A DNA stretch of 64,000 nt from Chloranthus sessilifolius (lineage: Eukaryota > Streptophyta > Magnoliopsida > Chloranthales > Chloranthaceae): NCBI GenBank assembly GCA_021018995.1, contig CM037590.1, positions 46,783,713 to 46,847,712 on the forward strand. The letters are read 5' to 3'. Numbering within the stretch: position 1 is the first letter of the stretch; each line of letters opens with the position of its first letter. The notes beneath the pieces were generated by a model. It was not told the DNA's origin. It made no database searches and saw only the letters and a list, made by a program, of their open reading frames with translations. Below are positions 21,898 to 33,945 of this stretch, piece by piece. Both the position numbers and the translations under genes were made by a program.

Positions 21898-22859
21898 CCT
21901 TTCCTGATCTCCCTTTAACAAAAAAATTTGATTGTCTATGTGTTATGACCCGCGTATCGTGGGCTCAAATGAATGGTTATGGATCTAGGAAGCACCAAGA
22001 GGGGTACGTGTACACACACTCTATCCTGACCCACACAAGTTCTAAAATTAGAAAATTCTACTATATTATTGTTACACTTTAAAGGGCAACTAAAATATTT
22101 TTTTACCAGAGGGTCCAAAAAAGGACTCCTACTCCCTTAGGACTCTTGCCCCTTACAGGATTTGAAACTTGCCAATTGAATCACCCACGTCCTCCTCTTT
22201 CCCTTTCTTTATATTATGGGCCTTAGGCTTTTCTCTTATGTCTCTCATTTTTAAACTGAACCAACAGCCACGTCCTTTTTCCAAAACGCCTAGCAGCCTC
22301 CTTGCCCAACCAGCCCATATAGTGGCGCGACAAGTACCACATCCGACTTGAAGAAATCATCGTCAATCCAATTCGGCGAATTCAGATTTTAATCTCCGGA
22401 ATTTGAACCACTCCGAATCCGAGCCAAGGCGATGCGTCGGGTCTGATTTGCATCAGCGTGAAACCGTCGATCCACTGCCGAAAGCACATCGCCGAATCGA
22501 CGCGTAGGAGCCGCATCGCCGATCTAGCGCTTGAAATCAACTCCCTCGTGCACGCTCCAACAAGTGGGTGCCCCTCAATCTATCATAGGTTATTCAGATA
22601 TTTTTGAAATATATATATATAATGTTTTTAAAAAAAAAAACTCCATTAATGAAGCTATGTTAGTTGGAGAAGATGAATAAAATAAATAAATAAATACCCA
22701 TTATTATTATTTAGTATTCCAAATCTAATAGTTTGTACATATTATATACAAATATACATGATTGGGTGTGTAGGTGTTACACCAAATCAAGCCCCCCCTT
22801 TTTCATCTTCTCCTCCTACATGATCTCTGTAATAAAGATTTGCCAAAAACAAAATGGAG

Positions 22860-22861
<2 letters not shown>

Positions 22862-22912
<51 letters not shown>
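22862..22912. repeat. (TA)n microsatellite in the Gypsy 5' LTR
   Basis: Occupies the same position as the longer tract at 38154-38216 in the 3' LTR, so it has changed in length since insertion. Confidence 0.9.
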
Positions 22913-22916
<4 letters not shown>

Positions 22917-23863
22917 TTATATGTACTGTTTTACATGTATATATATTTATAGTTGTATAATAATGATAAGTGTGCGTGTGGCACACAATGAGAGCTCTGC
23001 ATGTGGTTTGTTCTCCTTCTCCATGTGATGTTCCTGTTTCAACCATTCTATTTTATCCCAGGGCCCTGCAACTCCTCCCACGCCTTGCATCAGAAATCAC
23101 AAATTGCGCATAAATCATGTATTATAGGTAGGGTGGCTGCAAATAAAAAAGCTCTAGTTACTATTTTTGAAGAAGAAAAAGACCACTTCAGCATGTCTCT
23201 GCTCTAGTTCCTTACTTTATTTTATATTTTTAGAATAAGATGACCACATGACAAATCCGAGAAGCCCAACTTCCCATACATGTATGAGGGTGTACTTGAG
23301 TACACCAAAAACTAATCCTCCCCTCTTCTTCCTCCCTGTAACACGTCTCTTATCTGAGACATTGAAATATATATATATAAATATGTAAAAGCTATTTTTA
23401 CTGTTTTATATATTTATTGTTTTATAAATATGTAATAGTTATATACCTATATATAATGTTTTATATTGTATATCTATATCTATGTATAGTTGCAGTGAGA
23501 AATATTATTTGGAGAGGGATAAGAGAAGGACCCGACCTTCTTCTCCATCGGTTCACTGCAAAACCGAAAATAAAATAAAATAAAATAAAATAAATAAATA
23601 AATATATGAATATGTATGTGAAATTGTGGATGTAAAGGGTTAGCTAAACTGGTTATGGTATAATATTTTAAATGGCTGGTCCCTTGTTTCAAAATTTCTG
23701 ATTGCTCTGCAATTATTGTCGGGGACGATCCGTTAGATCTGGAAAATCTAAATAGTTAAAATTGTGGTGTTTGATCTGGAATTGTTTAAAGAGTTTGCCT
23801 CTTGATCTGAAAATTTGTAGTTAATTCAAAAATTAGCCGTGGAACCAATGGCTGAGATCGTGA

Positions 23864-24338
23864 TGATGGAATCTAAATGGATCTGACGATCCGACCGTCC
23901 AAAATTAAGCCGAGAGATCTAGGCGCATGATCAATCAAAAACAATAAACCAACCATCTATAAATTAGATATATGTGCGTACCTTGAGCGTTAGCCATTAA
24001 TGGTTGCCGATCTTCAACGATCTTCTCGCGTTCAATGTCTCCTAGCACAATGGGGATGCTCGCCAATAGGGAGGATTGAATTACGTCGAGCTATCGTTGG
24101 GACCAGGCACCCCTTATATTTATAGCCAAAGAGTCCTATCCCATTAAGGACTGAAATTGCTAATTATAGTGTGATTAGAAATCACAATCATACTTTAACT
24201 GAAAGACTCCATAAGCAGTTGCCTATTCTCTTCAAACTCACCAGAATAGCACTTGTACATATTAAGGTTGATCTTATACCAATCACTGGTCAACGGGTTT
24301 GACCATAGTGATGGCCACCAATATAGAAACGTCTTACA
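23864..24338 (-). repeat. Copia 3' LTR
   Basis: 475 bp, adjacent to a polypurine tract (minus strand AAGTGGGAGAC). It is almost identical to 29531-30005. Confidence 0.9.
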
Positions 24339-24761
24339 GTCTCCCACTTGGCCAAACTATGTCAATAAACTCCGATTACCCAATGTTAGCTAACTTTCTT
24401 TGAATGGTAAGTCACAATCAATCTCAATCAAAGTCTTTATTATCAGTCCGGTCCAGTGAGAATTTCAACACAGAATCAATGTAGTCAATATATCATATCA
24501 TCGATATATGACCGCTCATCAGTTACTGTATTGGAAGTCATCACCGACATGGATTCCAACTAGTATGATTTCACATAGATTGTAAGTTTACATAACTGAA
24601 TGGTGATTACATGTAAACGCAATCTAATATTGGTCCTACTTTATTGCCATCTACTGGCACCATATGTTCCAAGAGTTATTTGCATAAAAATGGAAAAGCA
24701 AATAAATAAATTTTATTTCTGAATCAATTAAACAAATGTATTCACTCGCATATATCCACTC

Positions 24762-25408
24762 TCAAAAGCTATCAAAGTTATCCGTTAACCCCATGCGCGC
24801 AACATGCTCCAAAAAGAGCGTGGGAGATAAACCTTTAGTGAGAGGGTCAGCCAACATGAGTGTCGTACTTATCTTTTCAACAGATACAATTTGATTCTGA
24901 ACTTTCTCCCTTACAACAAGATATTTTATATCAATATATTTGGAACCCCCACTAATCTTGTTGTTAATTGTCACAAAAGATTCTCAGTGGCTTTGAAATA
25001 GTATCAACAACTCGAAGCCCTGAGATAAAATTCCTCAACCATATCGCCTCACATGTTGCCTCAAAACATGCAACGAATTCTGCTTCCATAGTGGACGAAG
25101 TAGTCAGCGTCTGAATAACCAATAATTTCAAGGTTATTCGACCTTTTGTATGTGAGCATGTGTCCTTTAGTCCCTTGTAAATAGCGAAAAACCTTCTTAG
25201 CCGCTTTCCAATGATCCAAACCAGGATTACATTTGTACCTGCCAAGCATGCCAACTATATACGCTATATATCCGGAGCAGGATTTGTGCATACATGAGAC
25301 TCCCGCCGATGCATAGGGAATTGTCTCCATCTGCTTTTCTCTCAGATCGATCCCTGACTCAAGTAGACTAAATTTATCACCCTTAATGGCAGGGCAGATG
25401 GCGAACAA
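24762..25408 (-). pseudogene. Copia RNase H region, broken
   Basis: Fragments in several frames: HWKAAKKVFRYLQGTKGHML, EIIGYSDAD, SSTMEAEFVACFEATCEAIW and finally ISGGSKYIDIKYLVVREKVQ...LADPLTKGLSP, all typical of the Copia RNase H domain and C terminus. The usual block between YSDAD and TSSTMEAE is missing, a deletion of some tens of bases that also shifts the frame. Confidence 0.85.
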
Positions 25409-26109
25409 TTTTGCATGTTAAACCTTTTAAGAACTTTATCAATATAAGCTCTTTGAGACAATCCCAATAGGCCACGGGCTCTATCTCGATGAATCTCAAT
25501 TCCTATCACGTAGGAAGCTTCACCAAGATCTTTCATATCAAAACTCTTTGATAAAAAGTTCTTTGTCTCATATAACATGCCCAAAATGTTACAAAGTAAG
25601 ATATCATCAACGTATAAAACAAGGATGATAAACTTACTCCCACTGATTTTAAGATATATGCATTGATCCACAGTATTTTCTTTAAAACCAAAATTTGAAA
25701 TGACTTCGTGAAATTTTAAGTACCATTGTCGAGATGCCTGCTTTAAACCATATAGAGACCTTTTGAGTCTACAAACTAAATGACTCCCCCCCTCAACCTG
25801 AAAACCTTCAGGTTGTGTCATAAAGACATCTTCATGCAAGTCGCCATTCAGAAAAGCAGTTTTAACATCCATTTGATGCAATTCTAAGTCAAAATGAGTT
25901 ACTAATGCCATGACTATCCGAAAGGATTCCTTTCTAGAGACAGGAGAGAATGTCTCTTTATAGTCTATTCCTTCTTTTTGAGTGAAACCTTTAGCGACTA
26001 ACCTGGCCTTGTATCTTTCTATATTACCTTTGGAGTCTTGCTTGGTTTTAAAAACCCATTTACAGCCTACAGGCTTGACTCCATTAGGTAACTCACAAAG
26101 ATCCCGCAT
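25342..26109 (-). pseudogene. Copia reverse transcriptase domain
   Basis: An open frame of 255 residues includes VGCKWVFKTKQDSKGNIERY, ARLVAKGFTQKEGIDYKETF, MDVKTAFLNGDL, RLKRSLYGLKQASRQWY and the catalytic YVDDILL. A frameshift near its end separates it from RNase H, and it is in a different frame from gag and integrase. In an intact element it would be part of one polyprotein. The catalytic aspartates are retained, but no complete polyprotein can be made. Confidence 0.9.
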
Positions 26110-26447
26110 CGAAGTTATGTTTCATTGATTCCAACTCATCTTTCATGGCTTGAGCCATTGAGTGGATTTGTCGCTCTTCATAGCTTGGCTAAAGGAAGAT
26201 CGATTCCTTTCCAAAATCAAACTCACTCTCATTTAGGTAAACTATATAGTCATCGAAATGGGTGCTTCTTTGCTCTCTACGATCTAGAATGATAGATCGT
26301 GGCGCCATGGGAGCAAGAGCCTCCTCAATGTGGGTGTGTCAATAGGTATAGCCAGCATCAACACCGGCTTGAATAATGGTGTTGGTGCCACTTTTTCTTG
26401 GATAAAGGGATAGGAATAATAACCCGATTCTCCTCAAAAGTGATTTT

Positions 26448-26837
26448 CTAGGCTCTATACTCCCCGATCTCACGATCCTCAAAGAATTTTGCATGTCTAG
26501 TCTCAACAATCCGTACTATGAGTGGGGCAATAAAATCAGTAGCCTTTTGATCTATCAGGTAACCAATGAAATGACAACTTATAGTTTTAGGGTCCAATTT
26601 TCCTAATTGTGGGTTGTACACCTTTGCTTCTTGAAACAAATTTCAAATGTGTAAATATCCTAAAGTCGGTTTTCTTCCTACCCATAGCTCATAAGGAGTC
26701 TTGGGAACCTTATTAGGAACTCGATTTAGGATATGCACACTGCTTTTCAAGGCTTCTCCCCACAAGAACGTAGGCAGCGAGACGAGTTGCATAACATGCT
26801 TCACCATATCCATAAGAGTAGATGTGCTAGCTTCTCC
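26448..26837 (-). pseudogene. Copia integrase C-terminal remnant
   Basis: It continues in the gag frame after one stop: [40 protein letters not shown], then a TGA, then KVYNPQLGKLDPKTISCHFI. The catalytic integrase core (HHCC and DDE residues) and the protease are absent, so a deletion joins gag directly to the end of integrase. Confidence 0.85.
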
Positions 26838-27542
26838 TTATTTGGTTTTCGGTGGAGGAGCTTTCACGTTCTTTCCTTTATATTGTCCCGGTTTTCGCTT
26901 GAAATTTCGTTTCGATGTGCCAAGAGCGGCGTAATGGGCACTTTCAGGTTTTTCAGCCCGAAGTCGTTCTTCTTCTTGGACACAGTGAGCGATTAACTCG
27001 TTCATCTTCCACTTCTCTTTCTGCGTGTTATAATTGATCTTGAACGGGCCAAATTGCGCAGGAAGAGAAGTCATAATGAAGTGAACAAGATAACCCTCAG
27101 AAAAACCCATGTCCAGTTCTTTCAATTGAGTGGCCATGCCACTCATTTTCATAATGTGCTCCCGGACGCCGCTATGACCATCATATTTCATGGTTCCCAT
27201 TTTAACAATTAGACTACTGGCAAGGGCTTTAGAAGTCCCTTGAAATTGTTCCTTAATGGCTTGCATGTATTCTTTTGCAGTGTGCGAGTCAGGAATACCT
27301 CCCCGAATCGCATCAGCAATGGAACTCTTGATGATCATGAGGCTCATACGATTTGATCTATCCCATTTTTCTAAATCCGTATGGTTTACTGCCAGATCCT
27401 CAGCCGAGGCATCAGCAGTGAGCTCCTTGGGTTTATCAGATCGTATAGCATAGTCAAGATCCATGCAGCCTAGAACAATTGCAACTTGTTCCTTCCATTT
27501 CTTATAATTTGATCCACTCAAAAGTTCAATTCCACCAATCAT
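26838..27542 (-). CDS. Copia gag protein
   Basis: The frame is open from the ATG at 27542-27540 (MIGGIELLSGSNYKKWKEQV), which starts at the usual gag N-terminal motif. An upstream in-frame ATG at 27674 would add 44 residues without similarity. The body (LSGSNYKKWKEQVAIVLGCM, IKEQFQGTSKALASSLIVKM) fits the retrotransposon gag families UBN2/DUF4219. The protein stops at TAA after PPPKTK, before any CCHC knuckle, because of the deletion. It might still assemble particles if expressed, which would matter only for mobilisation by a relative. Confidence 0.8.
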   Translation of the reverse strand: MIGGIELLSGSNYKKWKEQVAIVLGCMDLDYAIRSDKPKELTADASAEDLAVNHTDLEKWDRSNRMSLMIIKSSIADAIRGGIPDSHTAKEYMQAIKEQFQGTSKALASSLIVKMGTMKYDGHSGVREHIMKMSGMATQLKELDMGFSEGYLVHFIMTSLPAQFGPFKINYNTQKEKWKMNELIAHCVQEEERLRAEKPESAHYAALGTSKRNFKRKPGQYKGKNVKAPPPKTK

Positions 27543-29513
27543 ACTGGTTATGATAGACGGGTTCAATGCTGCACAATAATTAAGGGTTTTATTATGTCCA
27601 CATACAATCGAAGTAATTATCAATTTCACAAGGTTATAATTATAGTATGTGACGCGAAAGTTAAAATATGTCAAGGAATATAAAAAGTAAAACCAATGTG
27701 ATTTTATTGAGAAACAATTTGTGTCATTATGAGCCTCCGTTGGGTCGAGTCATAACACACTAGCCGCTTCCTCAGTCTTTATTAATGATTGTGGTACTAA
27801 TTGCGTCGTTATGACCCTCCGTTGGGTCGAGTCACAACACGCGAGCAATACCCACACACAAAATAATGAATAGTGAAAACACAGCCATCATATAACATTA
27901 AGTGATTCATCACCGTTGGGCAGAAGAATCCCTTATGTTGTAGCGCCAACGTTCACTACACATTTGCACTGGATTTATAACACGGTCTTGGACAAAAGTA
28001 AACCTCACTATGAAAACCACGGCACTAGGAAAGGCCATCACCGTTGGGCAGAAGAATCTTTCCAAGCCATGTTTTCAAATTAGGTTTGATAATATTTTAG
28101 AAGACCACAAACCGTGTTATGAGGAGGTGTCAAAAAAATAGACAACAAATGAGTATTATAATGTGTAAGTGCCAGCCATGGTGGTAGAGAACAACCTCCA
28201 CTACCCATTCTAATGAATGATACTTGAAAAAAAAAAAAAAACGATTACACAATTAAAAAATGGAAAAAATAACATCAGGTTATGAAAAAATTATAATAGA
28301 GGGCTTATTATCAAAAATAGACCTCAAAAACGGATCCGGAATGTCCGAGATAGTCAAAATGCATATATAATGTCAGAAAATCGGACCTGTAAATAGCCCA
28401 GAAATTGCCCGAGAACATTAAGAAATAGGGTGGTCTTGTTGGGCCGGGTACCATAAACCGGGCCATGGGCCTTAGTGACCGAGTGGGCCAAGGGCCCAGT
28501 GGGTCGGGCGGACTCGGGCTAAAAGAGCTGAGTGGGCCTCAGCCAGTTGGTCGGACTGTGGGTCGGGCCATAATCCAAATGGGCCAATTGGGCCAAATAG
28601 GCCCAGGCGGGTCGGCTGGGCCAAGTAGGCCCAGAGCCGAATGGGGCTAGGGCCCAGTGGGTCGGGTCCGTCGGGTCAGACAGGGTCCATACATGTCGGG
28701 CCATATGCAAAAATAGGCCAGACGGGCAGAGGGGCCAAACGGTCTTATTGGGTCGAAGAGGCCCAGTGGTTGGTGTCCAGGCCAAAAAGGCCAAAGTGGT
28801 CAGGCCAAAAACGGGTCGGTTTGGGGCGAAGAGGCCCAGCGGGTTGGGCCGGTCGGGCCAAAAGGCCCAGTGGTCGGGGCCAAAACGGGTCGGTTGGGTC
28901 AAGAGGCCCAATGAGTTGGCGTCATGCCAAGGTCCAAAATGGGTCAGGCAGCCACAAGGGCCATGGTCGGGCAGCCACAAGGGCCAAAGGGTCGGTAGGC
29001 CACAAGGGCCATGGTCGGCGGTGAACGACCCCCAAAACCCCATCTTCTTCTTCTTCCTTTGTGAGTTTCTGTTTTTTTTTTGATTAGCGACTCATCACGA
29101 GCTCACCGCTTCACCGCCACCGGCCGACGGTCGTGGCGCCGTTGGGTTAGTCGCTGGCCGGTGTATGCCATTCGATGGGAAGAGCTACCTAAGACCGGAC
29201 GAACAGCAAAAAAAGGTTTTTTTTTTGCAAAACATGACCCTTAAGGGCTTACCATGCCCCACTGTACCCGATGCCGCTGTCCGATGTACCGCCCGATCGC
29301 CTGATGGGATGTCGTAAGGTTTATCCGGTGTAAAAATCCCACTGGCCGGACCGTCGGGCCACAAAATAAAACCAAAATTTTTTTTTTTTTTTAAACTGCG
29401 CCATGCTAGTTTAGATATTGTCGCCCACAAAAAAAAAAATTTCGTTCCTCTCATTTGAATGCACCACGAGGAGTCGAGATCTAAATATGATGTTTTGTTT
29501 GGCCAAACACCAT
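27543..29513 (-). other. Copia 5' leader with direct repeats and a GGCC-rich array
   Basis: About 2 kb between the primer-binding site and gag has no coding capacity. The gag-proximal part (27700-28200) repeats the phrases atgaccctccgttgggtcgag and catcaccgttgggcagaaga, each twice. The middle (28440-29030) is a GGCC-rich array. The part next to the LTR (29080-29520) is unassigned and holds several T or A runs. Confidence 0.7.
28440..29030. repeat. GGCC/GGGTCGG-rich degenerate tandem array
   Basis: Dozens of short units of the type gggcca..., gggtcggg and ggcccagtgg are spaced about 10-35 bp apart. Larger units such as ggccaaaacgggtcggttgg and ggcagccacaagggccatgg recur. GC content is far above the flanks. 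Open frames on both strands here are low-complexity artefacts. Confidence 0.8.
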
Positions 29514-29530
29514 CATGGCTCGATACCAAT

Positions 29531-30005
29531 TGATGGAATCTAAATGGATCCGACGATCCGACCGGCCCAAAATTAAGCCGAGATCTAGGCGCATGATCAA
29601 TCAAAACAATAAACCAACCATCTATAAATTAGATATATGTGCGTACCTTGAGCGTTAGCCATTAATGGTTGCCGATCTTCAACGATCTTCTCGCGTTCAA
29701 TGTCTCCTAGCACAATGGGGATGCTCTCGCCAATAGGGAGGATTGAATTACGTCGAGCTATCGTTGGGACCAGGCACCCCTTATATTTATAGCCAAAGAG
29801 TCCTATCCCATTAAGGACTGAAATTGCTAATTATAGTGTGATTAGAAATCACAATCATACTTTAACTGAAAGACTCCATAAGCAGTTGCCTATTCTCTTC
29901 AAACTCACCAGAATAGCACTTGTACATATTAAGGTTGATCTTATACCAATCACTGGTCAACGGGTTTGACCATAGTGATGGCCACCAATATAGAAACGTC
30001 TTACA
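29531..30005 (-). repeat. Copia 5' LTR
   Basis: 475 bp. On the minus strand it is followed by the primer-binding site ATTGGTATCGAGCC, a near match to the initiator Met tRNA 3' end used by many plant Copia elements. Confidence 0.9.
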
Positions 30006-32451
30006 CGTGAATGAGCAAATATTATTTAAAGAGAAAGACCCATGATTTGGGCAGAAAATTTAAAGAGAGAAAGATAGGATAGGAGAGATTTAGAGAGAGA
30101 ACTCGCAAGAGCTTCCTCCTCTTCTGGTTTAAATTATAGATATATGTGATTTCTTCGACGACTTATTACCACCGGATGTAATCAATCAACGACTGTCCCA
30201 ACCAAACATTTCGGAAGTCAGCCTTTCTAATGAGTTTGGCACATGATATTAGAATCAGTTGTAGGTTGCACTAATAGTTCGGCACAAATCCCTGTATAGC
30301 CATTGATCTAGGAGAAATTAAAATATTAATATACGAAGTCTTATGGGCCCTATTTAGAAAAAGTTCTAGGGACGGAACCCCCTTAAAATCGTCTCAACTT
30401 TTAATCCAGCGGATTAGAATTTTAAGATCGGATCCACCATGGTATGTGTTCGGCCCAAAATAAGACCCGTCAAATTTGGTCGAGAATCACAATCATTTAA
30501 TAAGCGAGACCTGTTTTGGTCTTGGGCTCTTGATTTAAACTCAACCCAACCCGATTAGTAACTAGTCAGCCCGAGCTGACCCGTTGCAGCACTGTGCATA
30601 TAGCCACCTATATAATTATTTTAATGGCAATTGTCACTGATACCCTCATTGGCCATTTGAGTCATGATAGTTATGAACCCATGAAATGACTCTACACGCT
30701 TCTCGTAGAAAAATATAACAGATGAAGGGGAAACACTTAGCTTGTATATGGTTATATTATATAAAATCTTATTATCTCTTTTTAATATAGTCAAACGTGA
30801 AATCGTTCCCCTTTTTACTCTGCTTTTAATCTGTATTTAAACCGGTATTATTTCTTTACAAGAACTTTATTCTCTGGTCTTCACATCAATTTTATTTATG
30901 AATATGCAATGTTTAGGGTGCATGATAGTTTCTTCTTATATATGTTCACCATTATCATTTGGCATTCATCATGTAGAAAATCACGATAGGACATACGCAT
31001 ATAAGTTAAGAATAAGATATGACACATGATGTAAGCCTTCGTCATGGTGGGATTTCTTTCACAGTCACGTGAAACTTGGAATGTAGGCGTCCATGTATGG
31101 ATACAACCCTCTATGGTAGTATCGGATGCCACATGAAGTACATCCAAGTTACTACGGAACCCATCTTTGGAAAACGTGGTTTAATGAAGCTTATCGCACC
31201 ATGACCCATTTTAAATTAAGTTTAAGAAATTATGAAATATGAATATGTTAAGATACATGTATGTTAAGAAAGTGGGGACTTAAGCCCATGCAAATATAAA
31301 ATTGGGGCGGGGACTTAAGCCCAGAACCGAATAATGATATGATAAGTTAAAATACGCTGTGAAGGCCAGCTAAATATGAATTAAGTTCTACACATGTCAT
31401 ACCTTACGAGCCACCGTAAGGGTCCAACGTCTGCAGCCGAGACGGGTCTTAAGGATATTATAGCTTTGTCTCGAACTAAGGGGACACTGTGATTACTATG
31501 CCGACAACCTCATCTGGCTGGATGGGGGTTTATGTTATGATATGGAGGTTAGGTGGTTATCTACACGTGGACCTCGCGTGATAGGCTCGAGCAGCGATCC
31601 TGGAACAGATCGTTTAAGCAAGATAAGTAAGACACGAAGTACGTTGTGTAGGCGTATTGAGTAATAATAAGACTTACGATATGCCGCGTATAATAAGTTG
31701 ATGAGACACATAGAAAAAGAGATAAGAAAATAGAAACATCATGTACTCTTTATTTTAAATTATGTCTTCCAACTTTAATTATGATACGTTATGAGTTATG
31801 GATAGTTTCTGTCATTTTTATTAAAATATTGATTTTATTTTCAAAATGCACTGCAACTCAAGCGATTGCACACACGATCACCTGGGTAAGTTATGGTGGA
31901 TCGATTGTGCAACCCACTGAGTTTACGCAACTGAGTAAACTCACCTCACTCCCAAAATCTAACAATTTCAGGTGAAGACTCTCCTTATCCTGTCCTTAAT
32001 GGCACGGAAGCTGCTGATCAGGAGACGGCTCATATAAACGAGGAGGTCGGCTACCACCTTGATGAGAACGTAGACTCGACGGACTTTTACCAGCATTGAG
32101 AGCCCTTTTACTCTAGTTTTTTTCCTTTATTTCGTAAGAGACTTATTTTAGCCTTTGATACATTGTGTGAGTTTACGTTTGAGACCATTTTTACCCTACG
32201 TAAAACTGGTTTTGATTTGATATCCTAGATATATGGTTAGGATCAAGTACTTTATTAATGTTGTATACTTTTTCCGCTGCTAATTTATGACTCTTTTATC
32301 TTTTAATGTTATCTTAAATGTCTAGATCAATATGTTAAGTCAAATTTTAGATTATGTGTATTCCCGCTTATCGCCTTAATCAGCGTGCGGTGTCATAACA
32401 CGGAATTCTAGGCCCTCGAGATCGGATAAGGATTCTAGGTCGTGACCGAGA

Positions 32452-32464
32452 TGGTATCAGAGCC
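32452..32464 (+). promoter_or_regulatory. Gypsy primer-binding site (tRNA-iMet)
   Basis: TGGTATCAGAGCC lies five bases after the end of the 5' LTR (32447). It is complementary to the 3' end of initiator methionine tRNA and would prime minus-strand synthesis. Confidence 0.9.
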
Positions 32465-32537
32465 TAGGCTTTACTTCCTTTAGGGACTAAGTTATACGAT
32501 AGCACTAACATACAACGTTTTGTGAAATCAGGAATTG

Positions 32538-33792
32538 ATGGCTCCACGACGCAGAAAAATAAATAGCTCTCAGGTGAATGAGGCCTCATCACATGAAGGT
32601 CCTCAAGAATCTGAAGCGATGCGCCTATTACGTGACATGGCGACCACATTCAGTTAGCAAATGACTCAGCTGATGCAGTCGCACCAACAAGAAAGGACTC
32701 AGCTACTGCACGAAATGGAGGTGCAAAGAGAACCACAAAGAGAAGCGATTCAAGAGTTGGATAATCAACGCCAGCCTACACCTCAACACGAGAACCCACC
32801 ATACACCCCGGTAGGATTTCAAGTATTCAACAGAGCTCGACCTCCCTATTTTCATGGTCAGTTTGATCCAGTCGCTGCTGAAGGTTGGATAAGTATTATC
32901 GAGAAATTCTTCGGGATCTCCTCGCCTGTAGAACATGAAAAAGTGAAGTGGGCAGCATTTTATCTGGATCAGGAAGCAGAGAATTGGTGGAAAGCAGCCA
33001 AGAGAGCTACAGATCGAAATAACGAAGAAGAGTAGACTTGGCAGCAGTTCAGAGAAGTCTACTTCAAAAAGTATTTCTCAGCGGCCACCAGGGCTCAGAA
33101 GAAGAAAGAATTCATGAACCTACGACAAGGGAACATGACGGTGGCTGAGTACGAGGCCAAGTTTGACCAGCTATCCAGATTTGCTGGGAATCTGATCGCA
33201 GATGACGGCGATAAACTCTTCGCATTTCAGAACGGCTTGCGACCATTCTTTCACGAGAAATTAGCCGCGATGAAGATAGAATCATACGGAGATCTTGTGG
33301 ATCATGCACAGATCCAAGAAAGAGAATCAGGTGAAATGCTTAACAGAAGGAATGCCCGATTTGAGGTTCAGAAGGGCAAAGTTATTCAAAGGGGCTCTTT
33401 TGTCCCACAGAGACCAATCCCAACTTTCGCCCAGAGAACGCCACTTCCTCAGGCTCAGTACGAAAACAAAAGGCCACGACTCACATCGCAGACACAAGTG
33501 GGTTCCACTTTCCCAGGAGGAAATGTCGTTCCACAGCCACGTCAGCCACAACGAGAGTTCACACCCTACAAACCTTGCGCAAGATGTGGCAGGAGACACA
33601 GGCCTGGAGTGTGCATGCAAGGTACTGGTAAATGTTTCCGATGCGGAAAAGAGGGACACATGGTTAAGGATTGCCCTGAGAGAGCTCCAGTGTCAAGCTC
33701 TCAATATAGTACTCAAGCAAAGCCTGCAAGCCAGGGCTGCGTATTCGCAATGTCGCAGCAGGACACTATGGCTAGCGACGAAGTTATTCAAG
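32538..33792 (+). pseudogene. Gypsy gag (CCHC nucleocapsid), two nonsense codons
   Basis: From ATG 32538 (MAPRRRKINSSQVNEASSHE) one frame runs to 33792 but is cut by TAG at 32655 and TAG at 33033. The gag core FQVFNRARPPYFHGQFDPVA, WISIIEKFFGI and MNLRQGNMTVAEYEAKFDQL is clear. Two Cys-rich motifs follow, CARCGRRHRPGVC and CFRCGKEGHMVKDC (the latter a CCHC knuckle). The exon-like end QG spans the predicted splice junction to the protease. Confidence 0.9.
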
Positions 33793-33945
33793 GTACATTT
33801 ACTATTTCGAATCAAATTATTTTTTTTGTATTTCAAGGTTTGTTATCATAAACTTTTATTTTGTAAAATCTCTCGTATGAATTTGATAAAACTCTAAACC
33901 TTGTTGTTACACTCGAAAATATTTTAACACGCCTTATTCTAACAG
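33793..33945 (+). other. candidate intron between gag and protease/pol of the Gypsy element
   Basis: The segment starts GTACAT and ends CTAACAG, is AT-rich and T-rich, and contains in-frame stops. Removing it joins CAAG to GTAACCTC and gives uninterrupted text [34 protein letters not shown] in the same frame as gag and pol. Length 153 bp is a multiple of three. An alternative is simple decay or insertion, but the precise GT...AG borders and restored reading favour an intron. Confidence 0.6.

Larger units (their letters stand above)
23864..30005 (-). mobile_element. Ty1/Copia retrotransposon, internally deleted, nested in the Gypsy 5' LTR
   Basis: Two 475-bp LTRs (23864-24338, 29531-30005) begin and end TGTAAGACG...CCATCA on the minus strand. 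CGTGA flanks both sides (23859-23863, 30006-30010). On the minus strand the primer-binding site TGGTATCGAGCC follows the right LTR (about 29518-29529) and a polypurine tract AAGTGGGAGAC precedes the left LTR (24339-24349). The LTRs differ by only two or three substitutions plus a few small indels, so insertion is recent. The uninterrupted target is visible in the other Gypsy LTR near 39229 (gagatcgtgaatgagc). Order: gag, integrase remnant, RT, RNase H. Confidence 0.95.
21941..32447 (+). repeat. Gypsy 5' LTR, interrupted by Copia
   Basis: About 4.36 kb of LTR remains once 23864-30005 and one CGTGA are removed, close to the 4316-bp 3' LTR. A segment of about 100 bp at 22541-22640 is missing from the 3' copy. 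By eye the two LTRs differ by a few percent. The many short frames here have no protein similarity. Confidence 0.9.

Noticed and set aside
28465-29083. Overlapping frames of 100-170 residues on both strands
   Set aside because: They arise from the GGCC-rich array in a Copia leader. The residues are low complexity (Gly, Pro, Trp, Arg) and no start or domain is convincing.
32452-32464. tRNA-Met-like sequence considered as a tRNA gene
   Set aside because: Only the primer-complementary 13 bases are present, without a cloverleaf. It is a retrotransposon priming site, as are those near 29520 and 50230.
33293-33897. 200-residue frame overlapping gag in another frame
   Set aside because: It is a shadow of the gag frame. 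The CCHC and gag motifs are all in the other frame.
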